A DNA stretch of 64,000 nucleotides from Bacteriovoracaceae bacterium. Lineage in GTDB: Bacteria > Bdellovibrionota > Bacteriovoracia > Bacteriovoracales > Bacteriovoracaceae. The stretch's first letter is position 1. Each line of letters opens with the position of its first letter. The position numbers were made by a program, and so were the translations under genes. The stretch spans positions 483,528-547,527 of the forward strand of contig JANJTC010000002.1 of NCBI GenBank assembly GCA_024711325.1, in the 5' to 3' direction. Shown here piece by piece: positions 49,576 through 57,767 of this stretch. A model generated the notes under the pieces. The model was not told the DNA's origin. It saw only the letters and a program-made list of their open reading frames with translations, and did not search any database.

Positions 49576-50359
49576 GAAACTCCTTTGTGAGCTCGCGGAG
49601 AATGAGTGATGTGGCAGCAAATGCAAACGCGCCAGTGACAAAGCTCGCTGAACCAAAACCTTCTTCGCAGTCCATGTTTTTTGCTAAACCAGCAGGTTTG
49701 TAGGTGAGGCAACCATCGGCCGTGGGATAAACTGCTCTTTCATGGGACCACACCGCCCAGACTCCAAAATCACCTTCGTTATCAAGAGGAAAGGAAAAGT
49801 CCTGACGAAGCTTTTTACGTAGACGGGCAAGCAGTCGGTCATTGGCCGAAACGGACATATCTGAGACTCTGATTTGGAGGGGATCTATTTTCCCTCCAGC
49901 TCCGCCCATCACAACAAGGGGTATCTTATTTTTCCGACAGTGGTCAATCAGGTGACACTTATTGGTGAAATCATCACAAGCGTCAATCACGAAGTCATAG
50001 TTTCGATCAAAAATATTCTCAAGGTTTTTAGGATTGAAAAAACATTGTTTGGTTTCTACTTCACACAGTGGTTGAATGTCATGAACACGCCTTTTCATCA
50101 CATCAACTTTAAACTGGCCAACACTGGTGCTAGTGGCCAGCACCTGGCGATTAATATTTGTCACGCAAACGTCATCCAAATCTACCAGAGTCATGGAGCC
50201 AATGCCGGTACGAGCGAGGGATTCTGCCACCCATGATCCGACACCACCAATTCCGATAATCAGAATATTTGACTGCTTAATTTTTTCCAGACCTTTTCTA
50301 CCAAAAAGCCTGCCAATACCACTGAAGCGGGTATCATAATCATTTTCAATGTGTTCCAT
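49562..50359 (-). CDS. tcdA: tRNA threonylcarbamoyladenosine dehydratase TcdA
   Basis: E1-like ATP-dependent enzyme that cyclises t6A37 in tRNA to ct6A. It begins YDTRFSGIGRLFGRKGLEKIKQSNILIIGIGGVGSWVAESLARTGIG with the nucleotide loop, then LVDLDDVCVTNINRQVLA (metal and ATP Arg) and VIDACDDFTNKCHLIDHC. GSASFVTGAFAFAATSLIL lies near the end. The ribosome-binding site is GAGGAAG. Overlaps rlmN by 14 bases, so two tRNA/rRNA-modification genes are coupled. Confidence 0.95.
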   Translation of the reverse strand: MEHIENDYDTRFSGIGRLFGRKGLEKIKQSNILIIGIGGVGSWVAESLARTGIGSMTLVDLDDVCVTNINRQVLATSTSVGQFKVDVMKRRVHDIQPLCEVETKQCFFNPKNLENIFDRNYDFVIDACDDFTNKCHLIDHCRKNKIPLVVMGGAGGKIDPLQIRVSDMSVSANDRLLARLRKKLRQDFSFPLDNEGDFGVWAVWSHERAVYPTADGCLTYKPAGLAKNMDCEEGFGSASFVTGAFAFAATSLILRELTKEFHAVL

Positions 50360-51395
50360 TCTTCCTCGCTAGCTTATTTACTTTGAGTTGCCCGCAGGCC
50401 GCAAGTATATCGGAACCTTTTGTGGTTCTCACCAGTACCCTTAATCTTTTAGCAACTAATCTTTCTTTAAAAGCCTTTATTTCATCTTCATCAGGTCTTT
50501 CCCAAGGAGATCCTGGAAAAGGATTAAAAGGAATGAGATTAATAATGGCCTTACGCTTTTCAAGTAAATCGTTAAGACCTTCAACATGCCTATCACTCAT
50601 GTTCAGGTTTTTTATTAATAAATATTCGTAAGTAATAATTCTTTTTTTCTGATTTGTCAGAACATCAAGTTCCTTCATGACTTCAGACAAAGGAAACCTT
50701 TCATTGACCGGGATAAGTAATTTTCGTTCATCTTCAAATGGTGAATGGAGGGAGAGTGCCAGATTAATTTGAGGGAAATTTTTCAACGCTTTAATTCCCG
50801 GCAAATACCCTACTGTTGAGAGAGTCATTTGACGTTGGCCCAAACCCAGAAGTTGAGGGTCATTCAAAACTTTGATCGCCCTGGATACTTCGGTTAAGTT
50901 ATGTAAGGGTTCACCTTGACCCATAAAAACAATATTGGGATTTATTGACTTGGCATTTTTTTGCTTTAACCAATTATTCGCCGCCATGTATTGACCGGTA
51001 ATTTCTCCACTCGTTAGATTTCTTTTGAGCCCTTGAGTTCCGGTGTAACAAAAGCTGCAATTCATTCCACAACCAACTTGAGTGGAAAGACAAACCGTAA
51101 AACGCTTATGGAAGGGGATCAGAACAGTTTCAACTTTCATTTGATCTTTAAAACGCATTAAAAATTTAACTGTGCCATCCAGAGACTCCTGAACATCAGA
51201 TATTTCCGGAAGTGAGAAATCAAACTTACCTTTTAGGCGCTCTATGAGTTTTGGTGAAACATGTTTATTCCAGATCTTTTTATCTTTATACAAACCGTCT
51301 AACCAAAAAGGCAGTAGATGTGGGGATTCACCTTCTGACAATAGAAGTTTATGCCAATCTTCTTGGGTAAGTGAAAAGGCCGATAGAGTTTCCAT
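50346..51395 (-). CDS. rlmN: 23S rRNA (A2503-C2) methyltransferase RlmN
   Basis: Radical SAM enzyme. TQVGCGMNCSFCYTGTQGLKRNLTSGEITGQ holds the Cx3Cx2C cluster site. MGQGEPLHNL, LGLGQRQMTLSTVGYLPGI, LALSLHSPFEDERKLLIPVN and ILAACGQL (second catalytic Cys) are all as expected. It modifies A2503 of 23S rRNA and also tRNA A37. Length 349 is normal. Confidence 0.95.
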   Translation of the reverse strand: METLSAFSLTQEDWHKLLLSEGESPHLLPFWLDGLYKDKKIWNKHVSPKLIERLKGKFDFSLPEISDVQESLDGTVKFLMRFKDQMKVETVLIPFHKRFTVCLSTQVGCGMNCSFCYTGTQGLKRNLTSGEITGQYMAANNWLKQKNAKSINPNIVFMGQGEPLHNLTEVSRAIKVLNDPQLLGLGQRQMTLSTVGYLPGIKALKNFPQINLALSLHSPFEDERKLLIPVNERFPLSEVMKELDVLTNQKKRIITYEYLLIKNLNMSDRHVEGLNDLLEKRKAIINLIPFNPFPGSPWERPDEDEIKAFKERLVAKRLRVLVRTTKGSDILAACGQLKVNKLARKNGTH

Positions 51396-51487
51396 GGTGG
51401 AGAGTATACTCAGTTGATGATGAAATGTCTTATTTTATGAAATTGGTGTGATTGACCATTTTTATAAGTATAGGCCATAATAGACCT

Positions 51488-52033
51488 ATGAAAACCCTCC
51501 CGCTTGTCCTTATCCTCCTGATTTTTAATGCTTGTTCTACTCAGCGTGAAAACATTAAGCTTCCAGAGGAAGCTTCCCAGGTTAAATCCAGAGTAGAAGT
51601 AGGTGCTGTCTGGTCACTATTATCTCACGATCAAATCACGTTACATTTGAAGAATGTTGATAATGGAAAAAATCTGTCGGTAATTATCGAGAGAGGGATA
51701 TCTAAACGTTCAGTTCCTGTGGGCCATTGGGAATTGACTGGTTTTGAACAAGAGGGAAACACCTATCTTTCACTCAGTACATCCAAAAAGTTTGTCTTCA
51801 GCATGAAACCTAAGGTTGATGTTTATGCAGGCTCAATTATTTTAGGTTGCCCTGCTATTACTGGCGCTCATTTTAAACATCTAAAGAAAATGAAATTTTT
51901 CAATAGATATCCTTTTAGTTCTACTTCTCATCATTTATGTGAATTAGTGGTGGGGAATGATATTGATAGCATTCGTTTTGAACTCAAAAAAACCCACAAA
52001 TCTAAGAAGTTAAAACTTCTTCAGGGTTTTTAG
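51488..52033 (+). CDS. Putative lipoprotein
   Basis: A 181-residue lipoprotein: signal KTLPLVLILLIFNAC with cleavage before Cys. The mature part has a beta-rich pattern (VWSLLSHDQITLHLKN, LTGFEQEGNTYLSLSTSKKFVFSM) and two later Cys (ILGCPAITG, HHLCELVVG). No family recognised. The frame opens at 51452; ATG 51488 gives the signal. Located just upstream of the gliding-type cluster but separated from it by 316 bases that include a leader. Confidence 0.6.
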   Translation: MKTLPLVLILLIFNACSTQRENIKLPEEASQVKSRVEVGAVWSLLSHDQITLHLKNVDNGKNLSVIIERGISKRSVPVGHWELTGFEQEGNTYLSLSTSKKFVFSMKPKVDVYAGSIILGCPAITGAHFKHLKKMKFFNRYPFSSTSHHLCELVVGNDIDSIRFELKKTHKSKKLKLLQGF

Positions 52034-52349
52034 CCTATAAACTTAGACACCTCCGTTCCTTACTAGCGATAAAATTTGGCACTCCCTTTCTAAATCTTCA
52101 TAAACTTAGCACTTTGCTGATTTTTCGATAAAAGCACATTGCTATAAAATTTGCCTGGAGTAGTATTGGCTTAGTTCAAACATTCTTTTATTTTCGATTT
52201 TGTCGTTGGACGTTAATTCAAGTTGCACGTATGTAGAGACCAAAATCGAGAAGAACCGCAAGGTCAAAAAGTCTGCTGTAGAAAAACTCGTTTTTATCTG
52301 TAAGCAGAAGAACACTTTTGACGCCTTTCGCTCCTTTAGGAGTCTAGTC
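52034..52349. other. Intergenic region holding leader A
   Basis: 316 bases without a gene. It has three related GATAAA/TATAAA-type stretches (about 52066, 52124 and 52139-52148), then leader A (52191-52252), then about 100 bases before the VWA start. TTGGCT (52166-52171), 17 bases and TATTTT (52189-52194) could be a promoter, but would start RNA inside the leader's helix, so I do not favour it. TTGCTATAAA at 52139-52148 also occurs before leader B. Confidence 0.5.
52191..52252 (+). promoter_or_regulatory. Leader A: conserved structured RNA element upstream of VWA operon
   Basis: The 33-base core (52205-52237) starts GTTGGACGTTA and contains TCAAGTTGCACGT. It matches leader B (56412-56444) at 29 of 33 positions. 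It is enclosed by CGATTTTG (52195-52202) pairing with CAAAATCG (52241-52248), extended outward to 12 bp with one G-U pair. Leader B has other bases in the helix but keeps pairing. Inside are two direct repeats GTTG(G/C)ACGT 17 bases apart. It lies about 100 bases before the VWA start codon. Confidence 0.65.
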
Positions 52350-53840
52350 ATGAAGACCAGAGTTTCATCAATCACAAATTTGGTGTTTTCAATCACGTTT
52401 TGTCTAGGTTTAGCATCTTGTAACAAAGATGATTTCTACGAAAAAGAATTTTTAGATAATCCTTTCCAGGATCCCACTACCACAGGATCGGTAGATAGTG
52501 GCGGCCATGGCGGCGATAATTCTGGAACGGATGGGGGCACTCAAGGTGGAGTGGATAGTGGAGTCGATGGTGGTACATCTGGAGGTACCACCGGATCCTC
52601 TACTTCAGGCGGAACAGATGGATCTGCCACTGGAGGAGATTCAACTGGTGGTACTGATGGATCATCGACCGGTGGAACTGATGGTTCATCGACCGGTGGA
52701 ACTGATGGTTCATCGACCGGTGGAACTGATGGTTCATCGACTGGTGGAACTGATGGTTCATCGACCGGTGGAACTGATGGTTCATCAACCGGTGGAACTG
52801 ATGGTTCATCGACTGGTGGAACTGATGGTTCATCGACTGGTGGAACTGATGGTTCATCGACTGGTGGAACTGATGGTTCATCAACTGGTGGAACTGATGG
52901 TTCATCAACCGGTGGTTATGGCGATTGTAATCAGGGACATGGAAACGATGCTGATGGGATCGATGAATCGAATCCTACCATTGGAACTGATCCACGATGT
53001 AAAAGAGAAACTTTCCGACAGGCAAGCAATCAAATTAAAAAGCTGGATATCGTTTGGATCATCGATAACTCCGGATCAATGTCAGATGAGCAAGATGCTC
53101 TAGGTGCAAACTTCAGTGCATTCATTGAAGACTTTATTACCAAAGATGTAGATTTTAAAATGGCCATCACGACTACGGATACAAGTTCTAGTTATAAAAA
53201 AGGTCGTATGGTTTACAACAGTGACATCAAACTAAACTCAGCGGCAGCACAAAGTGATCCTGCTAAGTTTATGGATGATTTCAGAAATATGGTTAAGGTT
53301 GGCACCTCTGGATCTGGTTATGAAAAAGGTTTAGAAGCTTCAGAAGGTTTTATGGAGAAATATGCTGCTTCTTTTCTTAGATCAGATGCATACCTCGCAG
53401 TTGTGGTGTTGTCAGACGAAGAAGATCAGTCGTCTAAAGCAGTTGATTCTTATACTGATTATCTCAAGTCCTTCAAGAGTGAAGACGGATTAATCAAGGT
53501 TTACTCAATCGTAGATGTTGGATTGTCAAATAATCAAGGTTACGGAGTGTCTACTGGTTATAAAAGATATGCCGATGCTTCAAAAAACACTGCAGGTATT
53601 GTCGCAGACATCCGAGATGATTTTCACAATTCACTAAGTGAAATGGGAAATTCCATCATCAATCTTCTGGATTCTTTTGCTCTTGCGAATGCTCCGGTGG
53701 ATGGAACCTTGAAGGTATTTGTAAATGGAGTTGAGACGACTAATTATACTTTTGATGTCGCTTCGCGATCCATCAAGTTTGATACAGCTTCTCTGCCTCC
53801 AGTTGGTGCAGAAATTACAGTTACCTATGTGAAACAGTAA
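52350..53840 (+). CDS. VWA-domain lipoprotein with 8-residue repeats
   Basis: A lipoprotein (VFSITFCLGLASC) of 496 residues. After about 70 residues of Gly/Ser-rich linker come eleven TDGSSTGG units. The C-terminal half is a von Willebrand A domain: IVWIIDNSGSMSDEQ is the MIDAS DxSxS, followed by MAITTTD, and AVVVLSDEEDQSS gives the Asp strand. A beta-sandwich tail (APVDGTLKVFVNGVETTNYTFD) ends it. ATG 52350 has AGGAG and gives the lipobox; the longer frame from 52200 runs through the leader. Probably surface-exposed adhesin-like or scaffold protein of the gliding-type system. Confidence 0.85.
   Translation: MKTRVSSITNLVFSITFCLGLASCNKDDFYEKEFLDNPFQDPTTTGSVDSGGHGGDNSGTDGGTQGGVDSGVDGGTSGGTTGSSTSGGTDGSATGGDSTGGTDGSSTGGTDGSSTGGTDGSSTGGTDGSSTGGTDGSSTGGTDGSSTGGTDGSSTGGTDGSSTGGTDGSSTGGTDGSSTGGTDGSSTGGYGDCNQGHGNDADGIDESNPTIGTDPRCKRETFRQASNQIKKLDIVWIIDNSGSMSDEQDALGANFSAFIEDFITKDVDFKMAITTTDTSSSYKKGRMVYNSDIKLNSAAAQSDPAKFMDDFRNMVKVGTSGSGYEKGLEASEGFMEKYAASFLRSDAYLAVVVLSDEEDQSSKAVDSYTDYLKSFKSEDGLIKVYSIVDVGLSNNQGYGVSTGYKRYADASKNTAGIVADIRDDFHNSLSEMGNSIINLLDSFALANAPVDGTLKVFVNGVETTNYTFDVASRSIKFDTASLPPVGAEITVTYVKQ
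52653..52916 (+). repeat. Eleven tandem 24-bp units
   Basis: Each unit encodes TDGSSTGG. Only a few third-position changes occur between units (for example TCGACC, TCGACT and TCAACC), so the array is recent. Unit length is a multiple of three, so copy-number changes keep the frame. Confidence 0.95.
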
Positions 53841-53856
53841 TAGTTAAGAGGGACGT

Positions 53857-54555
53857 ATGTTAAAAATTTCTATCATTGCTCTTGTTCTCATGATGATGCT
53901 TACAAAAAGAACCCATGCCGGAGAGGAGTCGTTATACGACTTCCTCTGGCTGGATCCTGACAAGAAAGTTTACGTCCTTCAAAATAAACTTTATAAGAAA
54001 GAACATTCCTTTTATTTTGATCTGGGTTATATCTCAAACTTTACTTCTAAGTTCCAGGACACTCAAGGCTTTGGAGCACGGGCCGGATTTTATGTTCATG
54101 AAGAGTGGGGAATAGAGTTATTTTATAACCAATACTCCAATTCCAATAATGACGATTTCAGGAACGTTCGACTTATTAATGAAGCTGAACCTTTCATTCG
54201 TAGATTGAATTCAAGTTATGGTGCCAATGTGATCTGGTCACCTTTTTACGGTAAGATTAATACTTTTAACAAGATCTTCTATTTTGATTGGTCTTTTGGT
54301 GCAGGTATTTCAAAAGTAAATGCAGAAAGTAACCTTAAAACAGTTCGTATTGGTAATGTTGCCAATAAGTATGAAAAGGAAACTTACAACGGGGGAGTCC
54401 TCAAAACAAAAGTGAAATTACATTTAAAAGAAAATGTTCATTTGGGTCTAGAGTATATGAATACATACTATATGGCCCCAGGTCCAAAGGCTCCCAAGTC
54501 GGACAGGTTTAGAACGAATACGGATATTATTTTCAGTGTTGGATTTTCTTTTTAA
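53857..54555 (+). CDS. Outer-membrane beta-barrel protein (OMP_myx_plus-like)
   Basis: 232 residues with a signal peptide (LKISIIALVLMMMLTKRTHA). It continues KKVYVLQNKLYKKEHSFYFDLGYISNFTSKFQDTQGFGARAGFY and ends in a typical beta-barrel C-terminus (TDIIFSVGFSF). The pattern suits the outer-membrane beta-barrel family shared by myxobacteria and relatives. GAGGGACGT precedes the start. It is the second gene of the VWA operon, so may anchor the system in the outer membrane. Confidence 0.8.
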   Translation: MLKISIIALVLMMMLTKRTHAGEESLYDFLWLDPDKKVYVLQNKLYKKEHSFYFDLGYISNFTSKFQDTQGFGARAGFYVHEEWGIELFYNQYSNSNNDDFRNVRLINEAEPFIRRLNSSYGANVIWSPFYGKINTFNKIFYFDWSFGAGISKVNAESNLKTVRIGNVANKYEKETYNGGVLKTKVKLHLKENVHLGLEYMNTYYMAPGPKAPKSDRFRTNTDIIFSVGFSF

Positions 54556-54564
54556 GGACCATCT

Positions 54565-55962
54565 ATGAAGCTGTTACTTTTGATTATTCCTTTGCTTCTG
54601 ACATTGCAGGCCTTTGGTGAAGAGAAGAAAACGACTCTTTCAGAGAAGCTTGAAAGTAAGAAGTATTATTACTCTGCCTTAAATGAATTTTTTAAGGAAA
54701 CCTATTTCCGTACTATCATCAATGATGACTTGAAGCGATTAGAGGATCTTCTGTACTTCACCGGAATAGAACTCTTGGAAGATTATGAACCCTCGTTGCT
54801 TCAAAAGTATCCTACTTCTTCTACTCGATTCATTCTCGCTAGGCAGGCATTGCACTCTAAAAAATATAAGCTGGCCTTAGAGCTATTCTCTAAAATCCAC
54901 CCTGATCATCGTTATTATCCGGAAGGAAAGTTATTAGAAGCTCAGGTGTATGATCAACAGGGGAATGTCAAAAAACGACTTGAATCATATGAGGCCTGTC
55001 AGAAATCGGCAGAGAAAAGTGAAAGTTCTGCTGCAAGTGAAAAGATTAAACGTTATTACCGCATGGTTAATGAAATTTGTCTGGTTAACCAGGCCCGACA
55101 TCTTTTCAAAGTGGAAGATTATCAAGCTTCTTTGGAGGCCTACAATAAGATTCCTAAGAAGTCTTATAAATGGCCCTACTTGTTGCTTGAGAAAGCTTGG
55201 GTCTACTATCAGTTAGGCGACTTTAACCGAGCACTAGGCCTTCTAACAACTTATAAGTCACCACTTCTTGATACATACTTTTTTCCTGAAGCTGAGTATT
55301 TGGCCGCCTTGTCATACTTCAGGCTATGTCTTTATGAAGATAGTTTAACCATTATTAATCAGTTCTATAAAGTGTATCGCCCTCGTTTTCAGGCGTTGGA
55401 TACGGTTTTAAAAAAGAATCGTAATTCTCAGAACTATTTTTATAATCTGATGTTTAGGCCTGGTGATGAATTAAAAAAACATGAAGAGTTCGTACGTCAT
55501 ATATTGACCAGGATGAAGAAACAAACTCGCTTTAGCCTGGACTTTAATGCCATCTTCAAAATTAATCAGGAAATGAGAAGAATTGCTGCGAATGAAAAAC
55601 CAGTGATTAAACAGATGCTTCTTCCTCACTTAGCTGAAGTGAAGGAGAATATGATCAATAAGATTAACTATAATGCGAAAACGGATATTTTCCAGTTCCT
55701 GGAAGGGGTACCTTTCCTCTCCTCGGAATTATTTAAGCTTAACCTTGAAATCATTTCTCGAAAAAAAGATCTCGTATATGCCAACAAGAAGTTGATTGCA
55801 GATCGTAGTCGTGGTGACTATTCCAATGTACAGCGTTCCAAGTTTGAGTACTTCTGGACATTCCAGGGCGCCTTTTGGGCCGATGAGCTAGGAGACTATT
55901 CATTGGGGCTGAAATCAAATTGCCAAACTATCCGCCAAGTCACGGAAGAAGAAGGGGAATAG
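54565..55962 (+). CDS. TPR-like periplasmic protein of gliding cluster
   Basis: 465 residues with signal MKLLLLIIPLLLTLQAFGEE. Helical repeats resembling TPRs run through residues 80-260 (ALHSKKYKLALELFSKI, LFKVEDYQASLEAYNKIP, WVYYQLGDFNRALGLL). The C-terminus FWTFQGAFWADELGDYSLGLKSNC is a segment conserved in such proteins of deltaproteobacterial gliding clusters. The ribosome-binding site is AAGGA. It probably serves as scaffold between membranes. Confidence 0.75.
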   Translation: MKLLLLIIPLLLTLQAFGEEKKTTLSEKLESKKYYYSALNEFFKETYFRTIINDDLKRLEDLLYFTGIELLEDYEPSLLQKYPTSSTRFILARQALHSKKYKLALELFSKIHPDHRYYPEGKLLEAQVYDQQGNVKKRLESYEACQKSAEKSESSAASEKIKRYYRMVNEICLVNQARHLFKVEDYQASLEAYNKIPKKSYKWPYLLLEKAWVYYQLGDFNRALGLLTTYKSPLLDTYFFPEAEYLAALSYFRLCLYEDSLTIINQFYKVYRPRFQALDTVLKKNRNSQNYFYNLMFRPGDELKKHEEFVRHILTRMKKQTRFSLDFNAIFKINQEMRRIAANEKPVIKQMLLPHLAEVKENMINKINYNAKTDIFQFLEGVPFLSSELFKLNLEIISRKKDLVYANKKLIADRSRGDYSNVQRSKFEYFWTFQGAFWADELGDYSLGLKSNCQTIRQVTEEEGE

Positions 55963-55963
55963 A

Positions 55964-56212
55964 ATGAGAATTTTAATTTGTGTACTCAGTATCTACATGA
56001 TGTCGGATGCATGGGGAGACGAACAAAAAGTTATTTATCAGTATAAAAAATATGAAAAGTTTGACCTTGGTAATCTTGAAGTTAAGGGTCAATTGATAGC
56101 TCCGGGGGATATCTCCGTGAGAGAGCGGGAAAGGAAAAGATTTGAATTGGATCTTTTCTCCCGTAAAGACTTTGATGGGTTTATTAAGAAGGATGTTGAG
56201 TCTCTACGCTAA
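55964..56212 (+). CDS. Small periplasmic protein of gliding cluster
   Basis: 82 residues. Signal MRILICVLSIYMMSDAWG, then KYEKFDLGNLEVKGQLIAPGDISVRERERKRFELDLFSRKDF. The pattern LGxLEVKGxLxAPGDxSV is one that I associate with small proteins in myxobacterial and Bdellovibrio gliding-type operons. The ATG is one base after the previous stop and has GAAGGGG. Last gene of operon 1. Confidence 0.7.
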   Translation: MRILICVLSIYMMSDAWGDEQKVIYQYKKYEKFDLGNLEVKGQLIAPGDISVRERERKRFELDLFSRKDFDGFIKKDVESLR

Positions 56213-56239
56213 TGCTTTTAAAGACTTAAGCCTCCGCTA

Positions 56240-56293
56240 AATGCCTTGAAAAGTGGTCACTCTATAAGAGTGACTACCATAATTTAAGGCATT
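56240..56293 (+). terminator. Nested hairpin after operon 1
   Basis: AATGCCTT (56240-56247) pairs with AAGGCATT (56286-56293), enclosing GTCACTC/GAGTGAC (56256-56262, 56268-56274) around TATAA. It lies 27 bases after the last stop of operon 1. There is no long T-run, so it may be an mRNA-stabilising or weak terminator structure. Confidence 0.5.
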
Positions 56294-56393
56294 GCCTTGA
56301 TAAGCATTTTGAACTCGGGCATTTTTTGATTATTTGTTAAAACATGGTTGTGATTGATTTTGAGAAGAGTAGAATCACCACCGTTGCTATAAA

Positions 56394-56463
56394 TTTTTCT
56401 TTGATTCTTCTGTTGGACGTTATCTCAAGTTGCACGTTTGTTGATGTCTAGAATCAAGAGAAA
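56394..56463 (+). promoter_or_regulatory. Leader B: second copy of the conserved RNA element
   Basis: The core is at 56412-56444, 29/33 identical to leader A. The helix is TTGATTCT (56401-56408) with AGAATCAA (56450-56457), extended outward past one bulged T (TTTTTC with GAGAAA, one G-U pair). The helix sequence is unrelated to that of leader A, which shows compensatory change. It is about 146 bases before the TolQ start. Function unknown; a riboswitch-like or protein-bound leader is plausible. Confidence 0.65.
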
Positions 56464-56493
56464 GAAGACTCCCAGAGTCTGTTCCGGATACTA

Positions 56494-56592
56494 ATGAACC
56501 ATTCATCTACCACACATAGACACATCCTGTTTTTAGGAATTGCTAACAGCATTTTAATATCAGAAATCATCTCAGGCATTGAGTCACTTTAA
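56494..56592 (+). CDS. Possible 32-residue leader peptide
   Basis: Reading frame MNHSSTTHRHILFLGIANSI... ending 11 bases before the TolQ start, its stop merging with the AAGGGGG ribosome-binding site. It has a hydrophobic middle. Ribosomes translating it would reach the TolQ start region, so coupling or attenuation is conceivable. Its own ribosome-binding site is weak, and it may be chance. Confidence 0.25.
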   Translation: MNHSSTTHRHILFLGIANSILISEIISGIESL

Positions 56593-56603
56593 GGGGGACG
56601 CTT

Positions 56604-57290
56604 ATGGAAGAAGTCGTTACGAATCCTGTTGTTCAAGAAAACATTATCCAGTGGGCCGCAAAGTTCATGACTGAAGGTGGAATCTTCATGTGGATCATTG
56701 CCATCGTCTGGTGCATTGGAATTGCCATTGCTGTAGAACGGCTTAAGGCTTACTTTAAGTTTGATATTGATGGGACTAGCCTGATGGGCAATATCAAGAA
56801 AAATGTCATAGGTAATCAGGTCCAGGATGCCATCCAGACATGTTCTGAATCTAAAGCACTTCTTCCTTTCATCATGAAAAATGGACTTAAACGGGCCAAT
56901 CAGTCTAAAGAGCAGATTCAAGATGCTCTTGAGGCCAGTATCCTGGAAGTTGTTCCTAAAATTGAAAAACGTTTATCTTTTCTGGCACTCGCTGCAAACC
57001 TTTCAACTCTACTTGGCCTACTAGGTACCATTCAAGGTTTGATTCAATCATTTGCAGCGGTTGCTCAGGCAGAAGCATCACAGAAAGCTCAGTTACTTGC
57101 TGAAGGTATTGCGGTAGCGATGAATACCACAGCGCTTGGACTTATGTCAGCTATTTCACTCATGGTGATTCATTCCATTCTTATGTCACGTGGTGAAAAA
57201 ATGATTCAAGAAATTGAAGAGAATTCGGTGAAACTCCTGGATCTTCTTGCGACTAAGAAAGGTCCTGCCTCAATGGATAAAGCAGCTTAA
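56604..57290 (+). CDS. TolQ/ExbB/MotA-family proton-channel protein
   Basis: 228 residues with three membrane helices (about 30-50, 130-152 and 172-195). The conserved MotA/TolQ/ExbB segment is LSFLALAANLSTLLGLLGTIQGLIQSFAAVAQAEASQKAQLLAEGIAVAMNTTALGLMSAISLMVIHSIL. It would form the stator ring with the two TolR-like proteins. One TolQ with two TolR genes matches the gene content of the AglR-AglQ-AglS gliding motor of Myxococcus. The ribosome-binding site is AAGGGGG. Confidence 0.9.
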   Translation: MEEVVTNPVVQENIIQWAAKFMTEGGIFMWIIAIVWCIGIAIAVERLKAYFKFDIDGTSLMGNIKKNVIGNQVQDAIQTCSESKALLPFIMKNGLKRANQSKEQIQDALEASILEVVPKIEKRLSFLALAANLSTLLGLLGTIQGLIQSFAAVAQAEASQKAQLLAEGIAVAMNTTALGLMSAISLMVIHSILMSRGEKMIQEIEENSVKLLDLLATKKGPASMDKAA

Positions 57291-57304
57291 GAGAAGGAAT
57301 TTTT

Positions 57305-57766
57305 ATGAAAGTGGGACATAAGATTAAAAAGCCTGAGAAAATAAACCTGGTTCCTATTCTGGATGCCGTGTTCATTTTTATTTTCTTCTTATTAATGTCT
57401 GCCCAATTCGTGGATGTATATGAAATTGGTTCGTCGGTCCCTATGACTAAAGAAGCTAAGGAAGAGAAACAGGAGAAGGATCCTCTGAATCTCACATTGG
57501 AAGTGACTAAAGATCAGATTATTGTCAAGACAGGTCTTCGTTCTACGCGTTCACGGACTTTTGCATCTGAGCAAAAGAAAGAGATGAAGGAATATCTCGT
57601 TGAACTTAAACGTCAGCACCCTAAAGAAAACACGATGATCTTAAAAGCTGACCCGAAGATCTCATTTCAATACCTGGTTACGGTCATTGACAGCACTCAG
57701 AGTTCAAAAGACAGCAAGGATAAGCTGTTTGAACAAATTGTATTTGATAATAACGGAGTGAAATAA
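57305..57766 (+). CDS. TolR/ExbD-family protein, first copy
   Basis: 153 residues with one N-terminal membrane helix: INLVPILDAVFIFIFFLLMSAQFV, keeping the proton-carrying Asp. The periplasmic part (LNLTLEVTKDQIIVKTG, ISFQYLVTVIDSTQ) follows the TolR layout. AAGGAA precedes the ATG. With the adjacent TolQ it should couple proton flow to movement in the periplasm. Confidence 0.88.
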   Translation: MKVGHKIKKPEKINLVPILDAVFIFIFFLLMSAQFVDVYEIGSSVPMTKEAKEEKQEKDPLNLTLEVTKDQIIVKTGLRSTRSRTFASEQKKEMKEYLVELKRQHPKENTMILKADPKISFQYLVTVIDSTQSSKDSKDKLFEQIVFDNNGVK

Positions 57767-57767
57767 G

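Larger units (their letters stand above)
56213..56603. other. Intergenic region with operon 1 hairpin and leader B
   Basis: 391 bases. It holds a nested hairpin at 56240-56293, leader B at 56394-56463, a 6-bp hairpin AGACTC/GAGTCT at 56466-56480, and a possible 32-codon reading frame at 56494-56592. Leader B follows TTGCTATAAA (56384-56393) directly. Confidence 0.6.

Noticed and set aside
52077..52095. Sigma-54 promoter (TGGCAC)
   Set aside because: At the correct spacing the -12 element reads TC instead of GC, so the core requirement fails.
52096..52130. FliA-type promoter TAAACTTA ... TTCGATAA before leader A
   Set aside because: The spacer is 15 bases instead of about 11 and the -10 lacks GC, so it does not fit well.
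52498..53103. Long open frames on both strands across the 24-bp repeat
   Set aside because: They are shadows: the repeat period is a multiple of three and keeps all frames open. Only the VWA frame has signal peptide, ribosome-binding site and a domain.
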